13,248 nucleotides of DNA, taken from DASYRM01 sp036004405. Its GTDB lineage: Bacteria > Acidobacteriota > Vicinamibacteria > Vicinamibacterales > UBA2999. The notes below the pieces were generated by a model. That model searched no databases. It was given only the letters and a program-made list of their open reading frames with translations, and was not told the DNA's origin. Shown here one piece after another: positions 1 through 6,025 of this stretch (positions within the stretch are counted from its first letter, which is position 1; every line of letters starts with the position of its first letter). The stretch covers positions 1 through 13,248 of the forward strand of contig DASYRM010000080.1 in NCBI GenBank assembly GCA_036004405.1, in the 5' to 3' direction. Position numbers and translations under genes: made by a program.

Positions 1-14
1 AGGCGTCTCGACAT
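1..14 (-). CDS. Possible start of a further leftward gene, cut by the window edge
   Basis: On the minus strand an ATG (14-12) follows the stop of the preceding gene after five bases, with a GGTGA-like ribosome site ending five bases before it. Only the first codons (Met-Ser-Arg-Arg) lie inside the window. The only support is position in an operon of closely spaced genes, so product and reality are both unknown. Confidence 0.2.
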
Positions 15-19
15 GGCGT

Positions 20-808
20 TCACCAACGGGCCGAGCAGGGAGTGGGATCCCACTTGTCCCCGTTCGCCTCCTTCTTGAAGGGATAGGCAATCAGCCGCCG
101 GGTGCGCAGATACGTCGGGTCGTCGACGATCGTCGTCACGGTCAGCAGCGTGTCGTTGCCGTACTTCGTTACGTCGTAGTACTCCGTGAGCACCGCGTCG
201 GCGCTGTAGGGCACGCCGTTCTTGCGCAGGTATCCGGCGCGCAGGTTCGTCGTCGTCACCTTCAGCGTGCCGCCGCGCACGGCCGCTGGTGGCGGTACGT
301 CGGCCGCCCGTTCCTGCGGTCGCAACATCAGCGGCAGCCCCGGCGCCGACATCTGCCACTGCGCCACCGACATCCCCTGCCAGCTCGGGGGAGGCTTCAC
401 GGGCGGGACTGGCCCGATCGCCAGGAGCCGCGTCTGCTGCCCCGCGTCGGTCTCGACTTTCAGCGTGCTGTCGTCCTGCCAGGTGATGTGCAGCCGTCCC
501 GGCACGCTCATGATCGCGGGCGCACCGTACGACTTGCACTGCTCACCCGCGGCTTCGTCCTTGGCGGGGTCCCACGCGTCCGCCACGGTCTTCGACGCGG
601 CGTTCATCGGGACGCCCGCATAGTCACCCTTGGCGGGCGTCACCATTCGCCAACGCCAGTCCATCGACACGACCGACACCCAGTAGCCGGTGAGATCGAT
701 CGGCGCGACGGTCCGGGGCGGTCCCGCCGGAGGCCCGCCGGCCCGCTGCGCCTGCAGCGGAACGACGGCAGCCACGAGCGCGATGGCGAAGAGCGTGCGT
801 GCGCGCAT
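20..808 (-). CDS. Secreted protein, divergent relative of the PDLxGxW family
   Basis: This 262-residue protein has a signal peptide (about 1-20, ending LQA) and is probably periplasmic; its function is unknown. Visible landmarks are DLTGYW (38-43), a tryptophan-rich WRWRMVTP stretch (51-58), GEQCKSYG with Cys91, WQGMS (143-147) and a C-terminal beta-rich part with TLKVTTTNL (181-189), LTEYYD (207-212) and IVDDPTYL (227-234). Their order parallels PDLxGxW/Y, RCxxxGxP, GRWExDT, TERF and IDD in the two larger paralogues of this operon, so I infer a distant third member. The ATG at 808 is preferred over a GTG at 889 because it precedes the signal peptide and has a GAGGGTGA ribosome site four bases upstream. 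The ATG shares one base with the preceding stop (TGATG), indicating translational coupling. The family was not recognised by name. Confidence 0.85.
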   Translation of the reverse strand: MRARTLFAIALVAAVVPLQAQRAGGPPAGPPRTVAPIDLTGYWVSVVSMDWRWRMVTPAKGDYAGVPMNAASKTVADAWDPAKDEAAGEQCKSYGAPAIMSVPGRLHITWQDDSTLKVETDAGQQTRLLAIGPVPPVKPPPSWQGMSVAQWQMSAPGLPLMLRPQERAADVPPPAAVRGGTLKVTTTNLRAGYLRKNGVPYSADAVLTEYYDVTKYGNDTLLTVTTIVDDPTYLRTRRLIAYPFKKEANGDKWDPTPCSARW

Positions 809-1869
809 CAGTTCACCCTCGCGGCCGCGGGGCCGGGTTGCTTCGAGAGTTCCGCGAAGATCGTTTCCACGAACTTGTCGGTCGTCCACTCGCCGCGGTC
901 GGTGCCGTATTCGCTGCGATAGCCGAGCGTGGGATTGGCCGCCTTCACCTGCTGCAGGTTCTTACCCTCTTTGATCAGGTCGGCCACACGGTCCCGCACC
1001 ACCGTGATGGCGTCGCGATATTCCAGGAGATCGAGCTTGTCGTAGACACGGCCGTGACCCGGCACCAGCAGCGTGCGGTCGTCGTTCCACTGGATCGGCA
1101 GGTTGTAGATGGTCATGTCCATCAGCCGGTTCAGCGCGTCGAGCAGCCCCTGCAGGCTGCCGCCGCGGGCGACGTCGATCATCGGGAAGCGCGTGGTATC
1201 GATCAGGTCGCCCGTCGCGATGACGTCCGAGCGGCGGAGCGCGACGATCACGTCGCCATCGGTGTGGGCCGCCGGTTGGTGTACCACCTGGTAGCCCTCG
1301 CCGTTGAGATACATCGAGTAGGCGTGAAACGCGAACGTCTTGGTGGGCCAGAGCGCGAAGGGATATGCCGCCGCGCCGGTGGCCTCGGACATGCGCGCCT
1401 GCACATTCTCGTGCGCGAGGACGCTGGCCTTGCCAGCGTTGCTCACCAGGCTGTCGCTGAGACCGGCGCCCGCCACAACCGCGCCGGGGAGGATCGAGAG
1501 ACCCGACGCCGTGAGCAGGTCGTTGCCGCCCACGTGGTCCCGGTCCATGCTGGTGTTGATGATGTAGCGCACCGGCAGCGGCGTGAGGCGGCGGAGAGCG
1601 GCCAGCACGCGGGGCGCGGCTTCGGTGGTGCCGGAGTCCACGAGGATGACGCCGATCGGCCCCACCTGGGCCACGATGTTGCTGCCCGCGCCGGCAATCA
1701 GATACAGGTCGTCGCGCAGCTTCTGGACGTCGAGTCCGTCAGCGGGTCTCGCCGCCTGGGGCTGCTGCGCCGCAGCGCGCCCCGACCAGCCGAGGCCGCC
1801 CGAGAGCAACGCCAGCAGCACGGCTCCGGCTGGAGCCGTGGTTTTCCAGGATTTCGTGGCTCGTATCAT
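808..1869 (-). CDS. Secreted metallo-beta-lactamase-fold protein with a degenerate zinc motif
   Basis: This 353-residue MBL-fold protein has a long signal sequence or anchor (about 11-34, ending AAA). The fold is recognised from ILVDSGTT (75-82), the INTxxxxDHVGGN loop (104-116), AAHTDGDV (200-207), TGDLID (219-224) and VPGHGRVYD (269-277). The normal HxHxDH zinc motif reads SMDRDH (107-112): both leading histidines are gone, while Asp111, His112, His202, Asp221 and His272 remain. Site 1 should therefore be weakened or absent, so the substrate cannot be predicted; it may bind one metal, act on an unusual substrate or be non-catalytic. The ATG at 1869 has GAGGTGA four bases upstream; an in-frame ATG at 1884 would lie across that site. 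The gene lies 74 bases after the DUF6152 gene, with a hairpin between, and overlaps the following gene by one base. Confidence 0.93.
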   Translation of the reverse strand: MIRATKSWKTTAPAGAVLLALLSGGLGWSGRAAAQQPQAARPADGLDVQKLRDDLYLIAGAGSNIVAQVGPIGVILVDSGTTEAAPRVLAALRRLTPLPVRYIINTSMDRDHVGGNDLLTASGLSILPGAVVAGAGLSDSLVSNAGKASVLAHENVQARMSEATGAAAYPFALWPTKTFAFHAYSMYLNGEGYQVVHQPAAHTDGDVIVALRRSDVIATGDLIDTTRFPMIDVARGGSLQGLLDALNRLMDMTIYNLPIQWNDDRTLLVPGHGRVYDKLDLLEYRDAITVVRDRVADLIKEGKNLQQVKAANPTLGYRSEYGTDRGEWTTDKFVETIFAELSKQPGPAAARVN

Positions 1870-1907
1870 CGTCACCTCGCGCATGGCTTCTGCGCTCGGT
1901 GAATATA

Positions 1908-1933
1908 TACGCCAACGGGGCTCCGTTGGCGTA
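1908..1933. repeat. Perfect intergenic palindrome (11-bp stem, 4-base loop)
   Basis: TACGCCAACGG pairs perfectly with CCGTTGGCGTA around the loop GGCT. It lies in the 74-base gap between the DUF6152 gene and the MBL-fold gene. An AT-rich stretch (TATATATTC) follows on the transcribed strand, but there is no run of T, so it is not a classic intrinsic terminator. It could reduce read-through, stabilise upstream mRNA or be a dispersed palindrome. Confidence 0.8.
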
Positions 1934-1943
1934 CATGGAGGCG

Positions 1944-2372
1944 CTACTTCTCGCTGGTGTCGCGTCCGTCGACGGGAGCCCCGGTGCCGGACGACCCCAG
2001 GAACAGCTTCTTGCCGTCCGGGAACGTCACGTCGCGACCGTTGGCGCGATTGGTGCCGTTCTTCGCGCGGTAGCCGTCCACGATGATTTCGGTCCCCGCA
2101 GGAAGCGACTCCCTCGTCAGGCCGCGCCGCAACAGCGTGTTGGGCGTGCCGCCTTCGATCATCCAGCGCTCCGTCGAGCCGTCGGGCTGCTTCACGTCGA
2201 TGTGGATCCAGGTGTGAGGGTTGATCCACTCGACCTTCACCACCGCGCCCTTCAACTGGATCGGTTTGGTGGAGTCGAACTCCGCCGAGAACGAATGATG
2301 CGCGAGCGCCGGCGCTCCCGCGAGCAGCAGGGCGATCGCGGCGACGCCTCCGGAAATGCGATGACGGGTCAT
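1944..2372 (-). CDS. DUF6152 family secreted protein (copy B)
   Basis: This 142-residue protein belongs to the DUF6152 family, which has no assigned function. It has a signal peptide (1-24) ending ALA, followed directly by HHSF (25-28), so the mature protein is predicted to begin His-His. The core motif KVEWINPHTW (46-55) with His53, then DVK (59-61), WMIEGGTP (70-77) and LRRG (81-84), are shared with the other DUF6152 protein of this operon. A small beta-barrel domain is plausible. Its ATG overlaps the stop of the preceding PDLxGxW gene as ATGA, and a purine-rich GAGGAGAAGG lies upstream. The repeated pairing of this family with a PDLxGxW protein suggests they act together outside the cytoplasm, which is inference. 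The C-terminal tail after about residue 130 is polar and probably disordered. Confidence 0.92.
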   Translation of the reverse strand: MTRHRISGGVAAIALLLAGAPALAHHSFSAEFDSTKPIQLKGAVVKVEWINPHTWIHIDVKQPDGSTERWMIEGGTPNTLLRRGLTRESLPAGTEIIVDGYRAKNGTNRANGRDVTFPDGKKLFLGSSGTGAPVDGRDTSEK

Positions 2373-3343
2373 TTCTTGGCCTTCTCCTCTGCCCGGGCTC
2401 CGCTCAGAATGCCTTCCATTCCGTAGTTCCCCTCGTGACAGGCGTACTCGAACATGTCCTCGCCGGTGTTGATGAAGGGAATCGCCAGCGTCCACGGCTT
2501 GGAGAACGTCGTCGGGTCTTCGATGGTCACGCGATAGTCGATTTCGCCCGGACCCACTCGGGTGAAGCGTTCGACGAGGTGGAGGTTTTCGGCCGCGCCG
2601 CGATAGAGCACCTTGTCGGTGAAGTTCGACGTGTCGACCACCAGCGTATCCCCCTCCCAGCGACCGACCGAGTCGCCCATCCATTGGCGAATGCTCGAGC
2701 GGATGTGAGTCCGGCCGTCGGTCGGGATCACACGCGTACCGCCGAGCATCTCGATCTGGATCGCGACGAAGCCGGGCCCCTGCGTGAATCGATAGTTGTT
2801 GTTGTAGGCGGTCGGCGACATCGCGCCCGGCATGCCGCGAGTGATGCACCGCTCGAACGTGCTGCGATCGAGCCAGGTGTCGGTGCCGCGTCCGGTCGCA
2901 CCGGCGCCGCGGAACGCGGGCCGCTTCCCTTCGTCCGCCGCTCGTGCCTTGGCGGCGTCGGTTTGTGGGGGCACTTTCCCGTCCGCCGGTTCCACCACCA
3001 GCGAGGTGCGCGGCGACGTGACCTTGGTGCCGCGGTCCCACCAGAAGTCGTTATAGGCGCGCGCGACGTCAGCGTCGGTCCCCTTGCTGCGGTTCTGGTC
3101 GCCGCTCTGCTGCTGCGCGCGCGACTCGAGCCCGGCCACTTCCTCTTTGGTGAAGAACTCTCGGCCGTTGACGTTCGCCGGTCGCTCGAACGGCGTGATG
3201 GTCCGGTTCGAGTACGTGCCCTGGAGATCGGGTTCACCCCACGGCGTGTGCGGCGGGCTGAACTTTTTTGCGTCCTGCGCGGCCGCCGGAACAGCGGCGG
3301 TGGTCAGCAGGCACAGGGCAACAGCGATGCTGAGTGACTTCAT
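2369..3343 (-). CDS. Secreted PDLxGxW-family protein (copy B, long form)
   Basis: This 324-residue exported protein (signal peptide about 1-22, AAA before QD) belongs to a family I know from Acidobacteriota and some Proteobacteria but cannot assign a function. Landmarks are WGEPDLQGTYSNRTITPFERP (start 35, end 55), FWWDRG (100-105), ERCITRGMP (164-172), NNNYRF (181-186), DGRTH (209-213), GRWEGDT (227-233), FTDK (241-244), ERFTR (258-262) and EYACHEGNYGM (299-309). Conserved Cys166 and Cys302 could form a disulfide. Compared with copy A it has extra sequence between the first two motifs (about 60-160). The ATG at 3343 overlaps the VOC gene's stop as ATGA and has GGAGGGAG five bases upstream. 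Its own stop overlaps the DUF6152 start the same way. A role in binding or modifying an envelope substrate is possible but unsupported. Confidence 0.92.
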   Translation of the reverse strand: MKSLSIAVALCLLTTAAVPAAAQDAKKFSPPHTPWGEPDLQGTYSNRTITPFERPANVNGREFFTKEEVAGLESRAQQQSGDQNRSKGTDADVARAYNDFWWDRGTKVTSPRTSLVVEPADGKVPPQTDAAKARAADEGKRPAFRGAGATGRGTDTWLDRSTFERCITRGMPGAMSPTAYNNNYRFTQGPGFVAIQIEMLGGTRVIPTDGRTHIRSSIRQWMGDSVGRWEGDTLVVDTSNFTDKVLYRGAAENLHLVERFTRVGPGEIDYRVTIEDPTTFSKPWTLAIPFINTGEDMFEYACHEGNYGMEGILSGARAEEKAKK

Positions 3344-3804
3344 CGTGACTCCCTCCGGTCAACGGCGCGACTCGCGTCGATAGGATACCCCGCAGAGCCG
3401 TTACGGAGCTGAAAGAAGGCCAGGACATACCCGTCGGCGTCAGTGACTTCGAAGCCCCACAGCCCGTCGCCGATGAACGACAACGGCTTGACGAACGATG
3501 CGCCGCGCCGGGTGAATTCCTCAAACAACGCGTCGGGCTCCAGCGTGTAGATGTAGGCGTCCCACGGAGCCCACTCGTGCCGGGTGTGATTGGGACGCGG
3601 CGGGACGTCGGGCGCGATCGCCTTGAGCATGACGCCGATTCCGTCGCGGCTCACGCCGGCGTAGAACGGGTCGCCCGCGGGCCCCTCGAAGTCGAGCTGA
3701 AACCCGAAACGCTCGCGGTAGTACAAGACAGCGGCCTGCAGGTCCTTCACGATGAAGAAGGGCCGTATCGACTCGAGATTTCTCGTCGTCGATTCAACGG
3801 TCAC
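3340..3804 (-). CDS. VOC (glyoxalase/bleomycin-resistance fold) protein
   Basis: This 154-residue protein of the vicinal oxygen chelate superfamily has no signal peptide and should be cytoplasmic, unlike the rest of the operon. The fold is shown by RPFFIVKDL (14-22), then YYRERFGFQLDFEG (28-41), YAGVSRDGIGVML (48-60) and a second half ending GFEVTDADGYVLAFFQ (117-132). The positions that usually carry a metal-binding His in the first strand and Glu near the C-terminus (DGNxLEF) are hydrophobic or Ala, so it more likely binds a ligand than acts as a metal-dependent glyoxalase. The start is a GTG with no strong ribosome site, eight bases after the preceding stop. Its own stop overlaps the next start as ATGA, so it is embedded between two paralogous secreted genes. 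Confidence 0.9.
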   Translation of the reverse strand: MTVESTTRNLESIRPFFIVKDLQAAVLYYRERFGFQLDFEGPAGDPFYAGVSRDGIGVMLKAIAPDVPPRPNHTRHEWAPWDAYIYTLEPDALFEEFTRRGASFVKPLSFIGDGLWGFEVTDADGYVLAFFQLRNGSAGYPIDASRAVDRRESR

Positions 3805-3812
3805 GGCTGGTT

Positions 3813-4586
3813 CTATGGGCGGGTGCCGATGACGGCCGAATCGCGCTCGTTCTCCTCGCAGACGAACTCGAGCAGCTCCGTATCGGTCTGCAGGATGAAC
3901 TCGGCGTTAATCGACCACCGCCGCGTGTACATCTTGCGGTCGTCGATGATCATCTCCATATCCATGTGGCCAAAGTCCTTGCGGCGAAAGCGCTCGGTGA
4001 TCGTCATCGCGTCGCTCTCCGGGTGTCCGGCCTGATCCAGCCACGCCTTTCCGTTGAACCCGCTGGTGGTGATCACGAAGGTGTCCCGCTCCCAACGGCC
4101 GATCGAAAACCCCTGCCACGCCGGCCAGTCGATCACCTCGGGCAGCGGACGGCCGTCGGTGAGCACCTGCCGGAAGCGCGTGCCCGATTCGTAGAGGATC
4201 GCGGTTGTGCCTGGGCCTTCCACGATCTTGAAGGGCGTACGGAGCAGCGCGCGCACCGGCAGGCCGGTCGGCAGACAACGTGCGCTGGGATCGTCCTTCG
4301 ACTGCGTCGCCTGCCGCTGATCGAAGATGGCCTTTCCTTCCGCGCTCAAGGGGATCTCTTTGACCGTCTGGCGCAAGTCGAACACCGCGCGCGAGGCGAG
4401 CCAGATGCCATTCAGATCGGGCTTACCGTCCGCGGTCTTCGGCGCGGGGGCGGACAGATTCACCTTGCCGTCCGCGGTGCGGGGGATCCGGGGCGTCACG
4501 TATCCCTGCCATTGGGCGACAAGGGCGAGCGGCATCACCGTGACCAGCGAGAGCACCGCCCCACCTAAAACCCGCCTCGCCGACAT
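3813..4586 (-). CDS. Secreted PDLxGxW-family protein (copy A, short form)
   Basis: This 257-residue protein has an N-terminal hydrophobic segment (about 7-24, ending VAQ) acting as signal peptide or anchor. It is a clear paralogue of the 324-residue protein in the same operon. Shared landmarks in order are KPDLNGIW (55-62), RCLPTGLP (103-110), a DGRPLPE stretch (144-150), WQGFSIGRWERDT (157-169), TSGFNGK (174-180), ITERFRR (196-202), IIDD (213-216) and EFVCEEN (240-246). Cys104 and Cys243 match the paralogue's conserved cysteines. The ATG lies one base after the DUF6152 stop, with GGGAGG seven bases upstream. The DUF6152/PDLxGxW pair occurs twice here, so the products probably work together in the envelope. 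No enzymatic motif was recognised. Confidence 0.92.
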   Translation of the reverse strand: MSARRVLGGAVLSLVTVMPLALVAQWQGYVTPRIPRTADGKVNLSAPAPKTADGKPDLNGIWLASRAVFDLRQTVKEIPLSAEGKAIFDQRQATQSKDDPSARCLPTGLPVRALLRTPFKIVEGPGTTAILYESGTRFRQVLTDGRPLPEVIDWPAWQGFSIGRWERDTFVITTSGFNGKAWLDQAGHPESDAMTITERFRRKDFGHMDMEMIIDDRKMYTRRWSINAEFILQTDTELLEFVCEENERDSAVIGTRP

Positions 4587-4587
4587 C

Positions 4588-5010
4588 TCACCGCCTCCCG
4601 GGCGTGCAGTTGTCGGTAGCGGTGCCGCCGGGACCTGACGACCCGGCGAACACGCAGCGTCCGTCCGGGAGCTTCACCTGGTACGCGTTCCCTTGCCTCT
4701 TGCTCTTGTCCTTCGCCAGTGCGATGGTCACCGTGACCTCGTCGCCAACCTTGAGGGAGTTCGGCTTCCAGCCTTCGCGGTAAAGCACCGTCGGCGCGCC
4801 GCCCTCGATCGCCCAGTTCACCACCTGCCCTTGCGGGTCCTTCACGTCGATGAAGAACCACGTGTGCGGGTTGGTCCACTCGACCTTGGTGATCGTGCCG
4901 ACCAGAGTGGCCTGGTCGTTGGCGTTGTATTCGGCGGCGAACGAATGGTGGGCCGAAACGGCCGCGGTCGCGAAGGCCACGGCGGCGAGCGTGCTCAGGA
5001 GCTTGGCCAT
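4588..5010 (-). CDS. DUF6152 family secreted protein (copy A)
   Basis: This 140-residue protein is the first gene of the operon. The signal peptide (1-20) ends VSA and is followed at once by HHSFAAEY (21-28), so maturation should expose an N-terminal His-His. It shares KVEWTNPHTW (42-51, His49), IDVKDPQG (54-61) and WAIEGGAP (66-73) with the second DUF6152 protein. It also has two cysteines (119 and 135) that the other copy lacks and that could form a disulfide. Function is unassigned in the family; a metal- or ligand-binding beta-barrel is one inference. No Shine-Dalgarno precedes the ATG. Instead an extended -10 element ends nine bases upstream, so translation probably starts at or near the mRNA 5' end. 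Confidence 0.92.
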   Translation of the reverse strand: MAKLLSTLAAVAFATAAVSAHHSFAAEYNANDQATLVGTITKVEWTNPHTWFFIDVKDPQGQVVNWAIEGGAPTVLYREGWKPNSLKVGDEVTVTIALAKDKSKRQGNAYQVKLPDGRCVFAGSSGPGGTATDNCTPGRR

Positions 5011-5019
5011 AGCGGCCAG

Positions 5020-5028
5020 ACTATACCA
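5020..5028 (-). promoter_or_regulatory. Extended -10 promoter for the DUF6152-led operon
   Basis: On the minus strand TGG-TATAGT fits the TGn-TATAAT extended -10 consensus. It ends nine bases before the ATG at 5010, with no purine-rich ribosome site between. Transcription would start about 0-3 bases before the ATG. No good -35 box is visible; the TGG overlaps one arm of the hairpin at 5026-5048. Confidence 0.5.
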
Positions 5029-5048
5029 GCGAGGCTGCGCCTCGCTGG
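5026..5048. repeat. Perfect hairpin (9-bp stem, 5-base loop)
   Basis: CCAGCGAGG (5026-5034) pairs with CCTCGCTGG (5040-5048). It sits between the DUF6265 gene and the operon promoter and partly overlaps the extended -10 element. It could be a second stem of a termination region, a protein-binding palindrome or part of a dispersed repeat. There is no T-tract after it. Confidence 0.75.
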
Positions 5049-5061
5049 GCAGTGTTTAATT

Positions 5062-5080
5062 GCCCGCCCTCCGGGCGGGC
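5062..5080 (-). terminator. Strong GC hairpin directly after the DUF6265 stop; possible terminator
   Basis: GCCCGCCC pairs perfectly with GGGCGGGC around the loop TCC. It starts two bases after the stop codon of the 5083-5553 gene. The downstream side on the minus strand is AATTAAACAC, AT-rich but without a T-run, so Rho-independent termination is plausible but not typical. The stem could instead protect the mRNA 3' end. Confidence 0.45.
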
Positions 5081-5082
5081 GG

Positions 5083-5553
5083 CTATGGAGCGATGCAGTT
5101 GACGGTTCGATACGCGAACTCGAGGCGTCGCGCGCGTCCGCCAGAGGTTCCTTCGACCCAGGCCAGCAGCTGCCCCGGACCGGTGCTTTTGTAGCCGACA
5201 CGCTGCGGAAAATCGTGGGTGGGATCCTCGAAAACGACCTCGCGGCCGCTGATCGGCCGGGACATGAACGTGGCCGTCTGCTGCCCCGACGGGTGCGCCT
5301 CGTACGCCAGCCGCCCGTCGCGCTCGGTCAGGACGACGAACTCGTGCTCGATCAGCTTGTCGCCACGCGTCGTGCGGCCGACACCGAGCATCGCGCCCGC
5401 GCGCGGCGGCATCCAGCGCTCCTCCACCACACGGTCGCCATCGCGCATCTCCCAGCACCCTTGGAGCCAGGCGACATCCTTGATGGACGCCGTCTGCGCA
5501 CCGACGCCCGACGCGCTCACCACCATCGCCACGGACAGGATCATCCGTTTCAT
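5083..5553 (-). CDS. DUF6265 family secreted protein
   Basis: This 156-residue protein has a short signal peptide (1-19, VGA before QTAS) and a DUF6265-type domain across the rest. Landmarks are VAWLQGCW (27-34), EERWMPPRAGAMLG (44-57), GR (59-60), EHEFVVL (69-75), LAYEAHPSGQ (82-91) and FEDPTHDFPQRV (108-119). The family has no firm function; its beta-rich layout resembles lipocalin-like barrels, which is inference. Start choice: a GTG at 5562 lies inside the AGGTGG ribosome site, whereas the ATG at 5553 has that site at normal distance. It follows the NUDIX gene by 19 bases and is probably the last gene of that transcription unit, given the strong hairpin after its stop. Confidence 0.9.
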   Translation of the reverse strand: MKRMILSVAMVVSASGVGAQTASIKDVAWLQGCWEMRDGDRVVEERWMPPRAGAMLGVGRTTRGDKLIEHEFVVLTERDGRLAYEAHPSGQQTATFMSRPISGREVVFEDPTHDFPQRVGYKSTGPGQLLAWVEGTSGGRARRLEFAYRTVNCIAP

Positions 5554-5572
5554 GCCGACCACCTGTCTGTTG

Positions 5573-6010
5573 TCATCGCGTGACGAGATCCGCTACCTCG
5601 AGCGGCGGTGACGGATAGCACCGGCCGGTGAGCAGGTTGTCGAAGTAGATGAACCGCGGTGACGGCAAGGCATCGCGGTTGAACCAGCCGATGTCCGCAA
5701 TCTCCACGGGATCGGCAATCGTCGCCGTCTCGGCGTTTGCGTCCGCGCGCATCCAGATCGTGATGTAGTGGCGCTGGGTATCGGGAAGCAGATCGTTCGT
5801 CACCGCGACAAAGCGAACGTTCGACACCTGCAGGCCGGTCTCTTCGAGCGTTTCACGGCAGGCGCAGTCTACCGGAGTCTCCCCGAAGTCCAGATGACCG
5901 CCCGGCGGAGACCAGTAGCCGCGTGGGCTCTTGACCAACAACAGTTGGGTGCCCCGCGTGACGATACAACCGACCCCGACGCGCGGAGCTTTGCTCTGAT
6001 CAAAGGTCAT
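5573..6010 (-). CDS. NUDIX hydrolase
   Basis: This 145-residue cytoplasmic protein has a complete Nudix box from Gly38 to Leu60: Gly38, then Glu44, Arg52-Glu53, Glu56-Glu57, Gly59 (pattern Gx5Ex7REUxEExGU). Such enzymes cleave nucleoside diphosphates linked to another group, using Mg2+ bound by the box glutamates. Length is typical for a single-domain MutT-like enzyme. The N-terminal strands (VGVGCIVTRGTQLLLVK, 11-27) and YWSPPGGH (32-39) are also characteristic. The substrate cannot be inferred. GGGAG lies seven bases before the ATG. The gene starts 15 bases after the EamA permease gene and precedes the DUF6265 gene by 19 bases, so the three are likely co-transcribed. Confidence 0.95.
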   Translation of the reverse strand: MTFDQSKAPRVGVGCIVTRGTQLLLVKSPRGYWSPPGGHLDFGETPVDCACRETLEETGLQVSNVRFVAVTNDLLPDTQRHYITIWMRADANAETATIADPVEIADIGWFNRDALPSPRFIYFDNLLTGRCYPSPPLEVADLVTR

Positions 6011-6025
6011 TCCCAGGCTCCCGCC

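Noticed and set aside
799..1902. Long rightward open frame (367 codons) opposite the MBL-fold gene
   Set aside because: It is antisense to a gene with clear MBL motifs, signal peptide and ribosome site. Its product is rich in Arg, His, Val and Ala without motifs, as expected for an antisense frame in high-GC DNA.
1870..2229. N-terminal extension of the MBL frame up to 2229
   Set aside because: The extension runs through the palindrome and antisense to no conserved motif, overlaps the DUF6152 gene in another frame, and the ATG at 1869 has its own ribosome site and signal peptide.
2373..3041. N-terminal extension of the DUF6152 frame up to 3041
   Set aside because: It is an out-of-frame reading of the PDLxGxW gene, and the real start at 2372 begins a normal signal peptide with an ATGA overlap.
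2435..3337. Rightward open frame of 300 codons opposite the PDLxGxW-B gene
   Set aside because: No recognisable motif, Arg/Val/Gly-rich composition, and entirely antisense to a gene with signal peptide and paralogue support.
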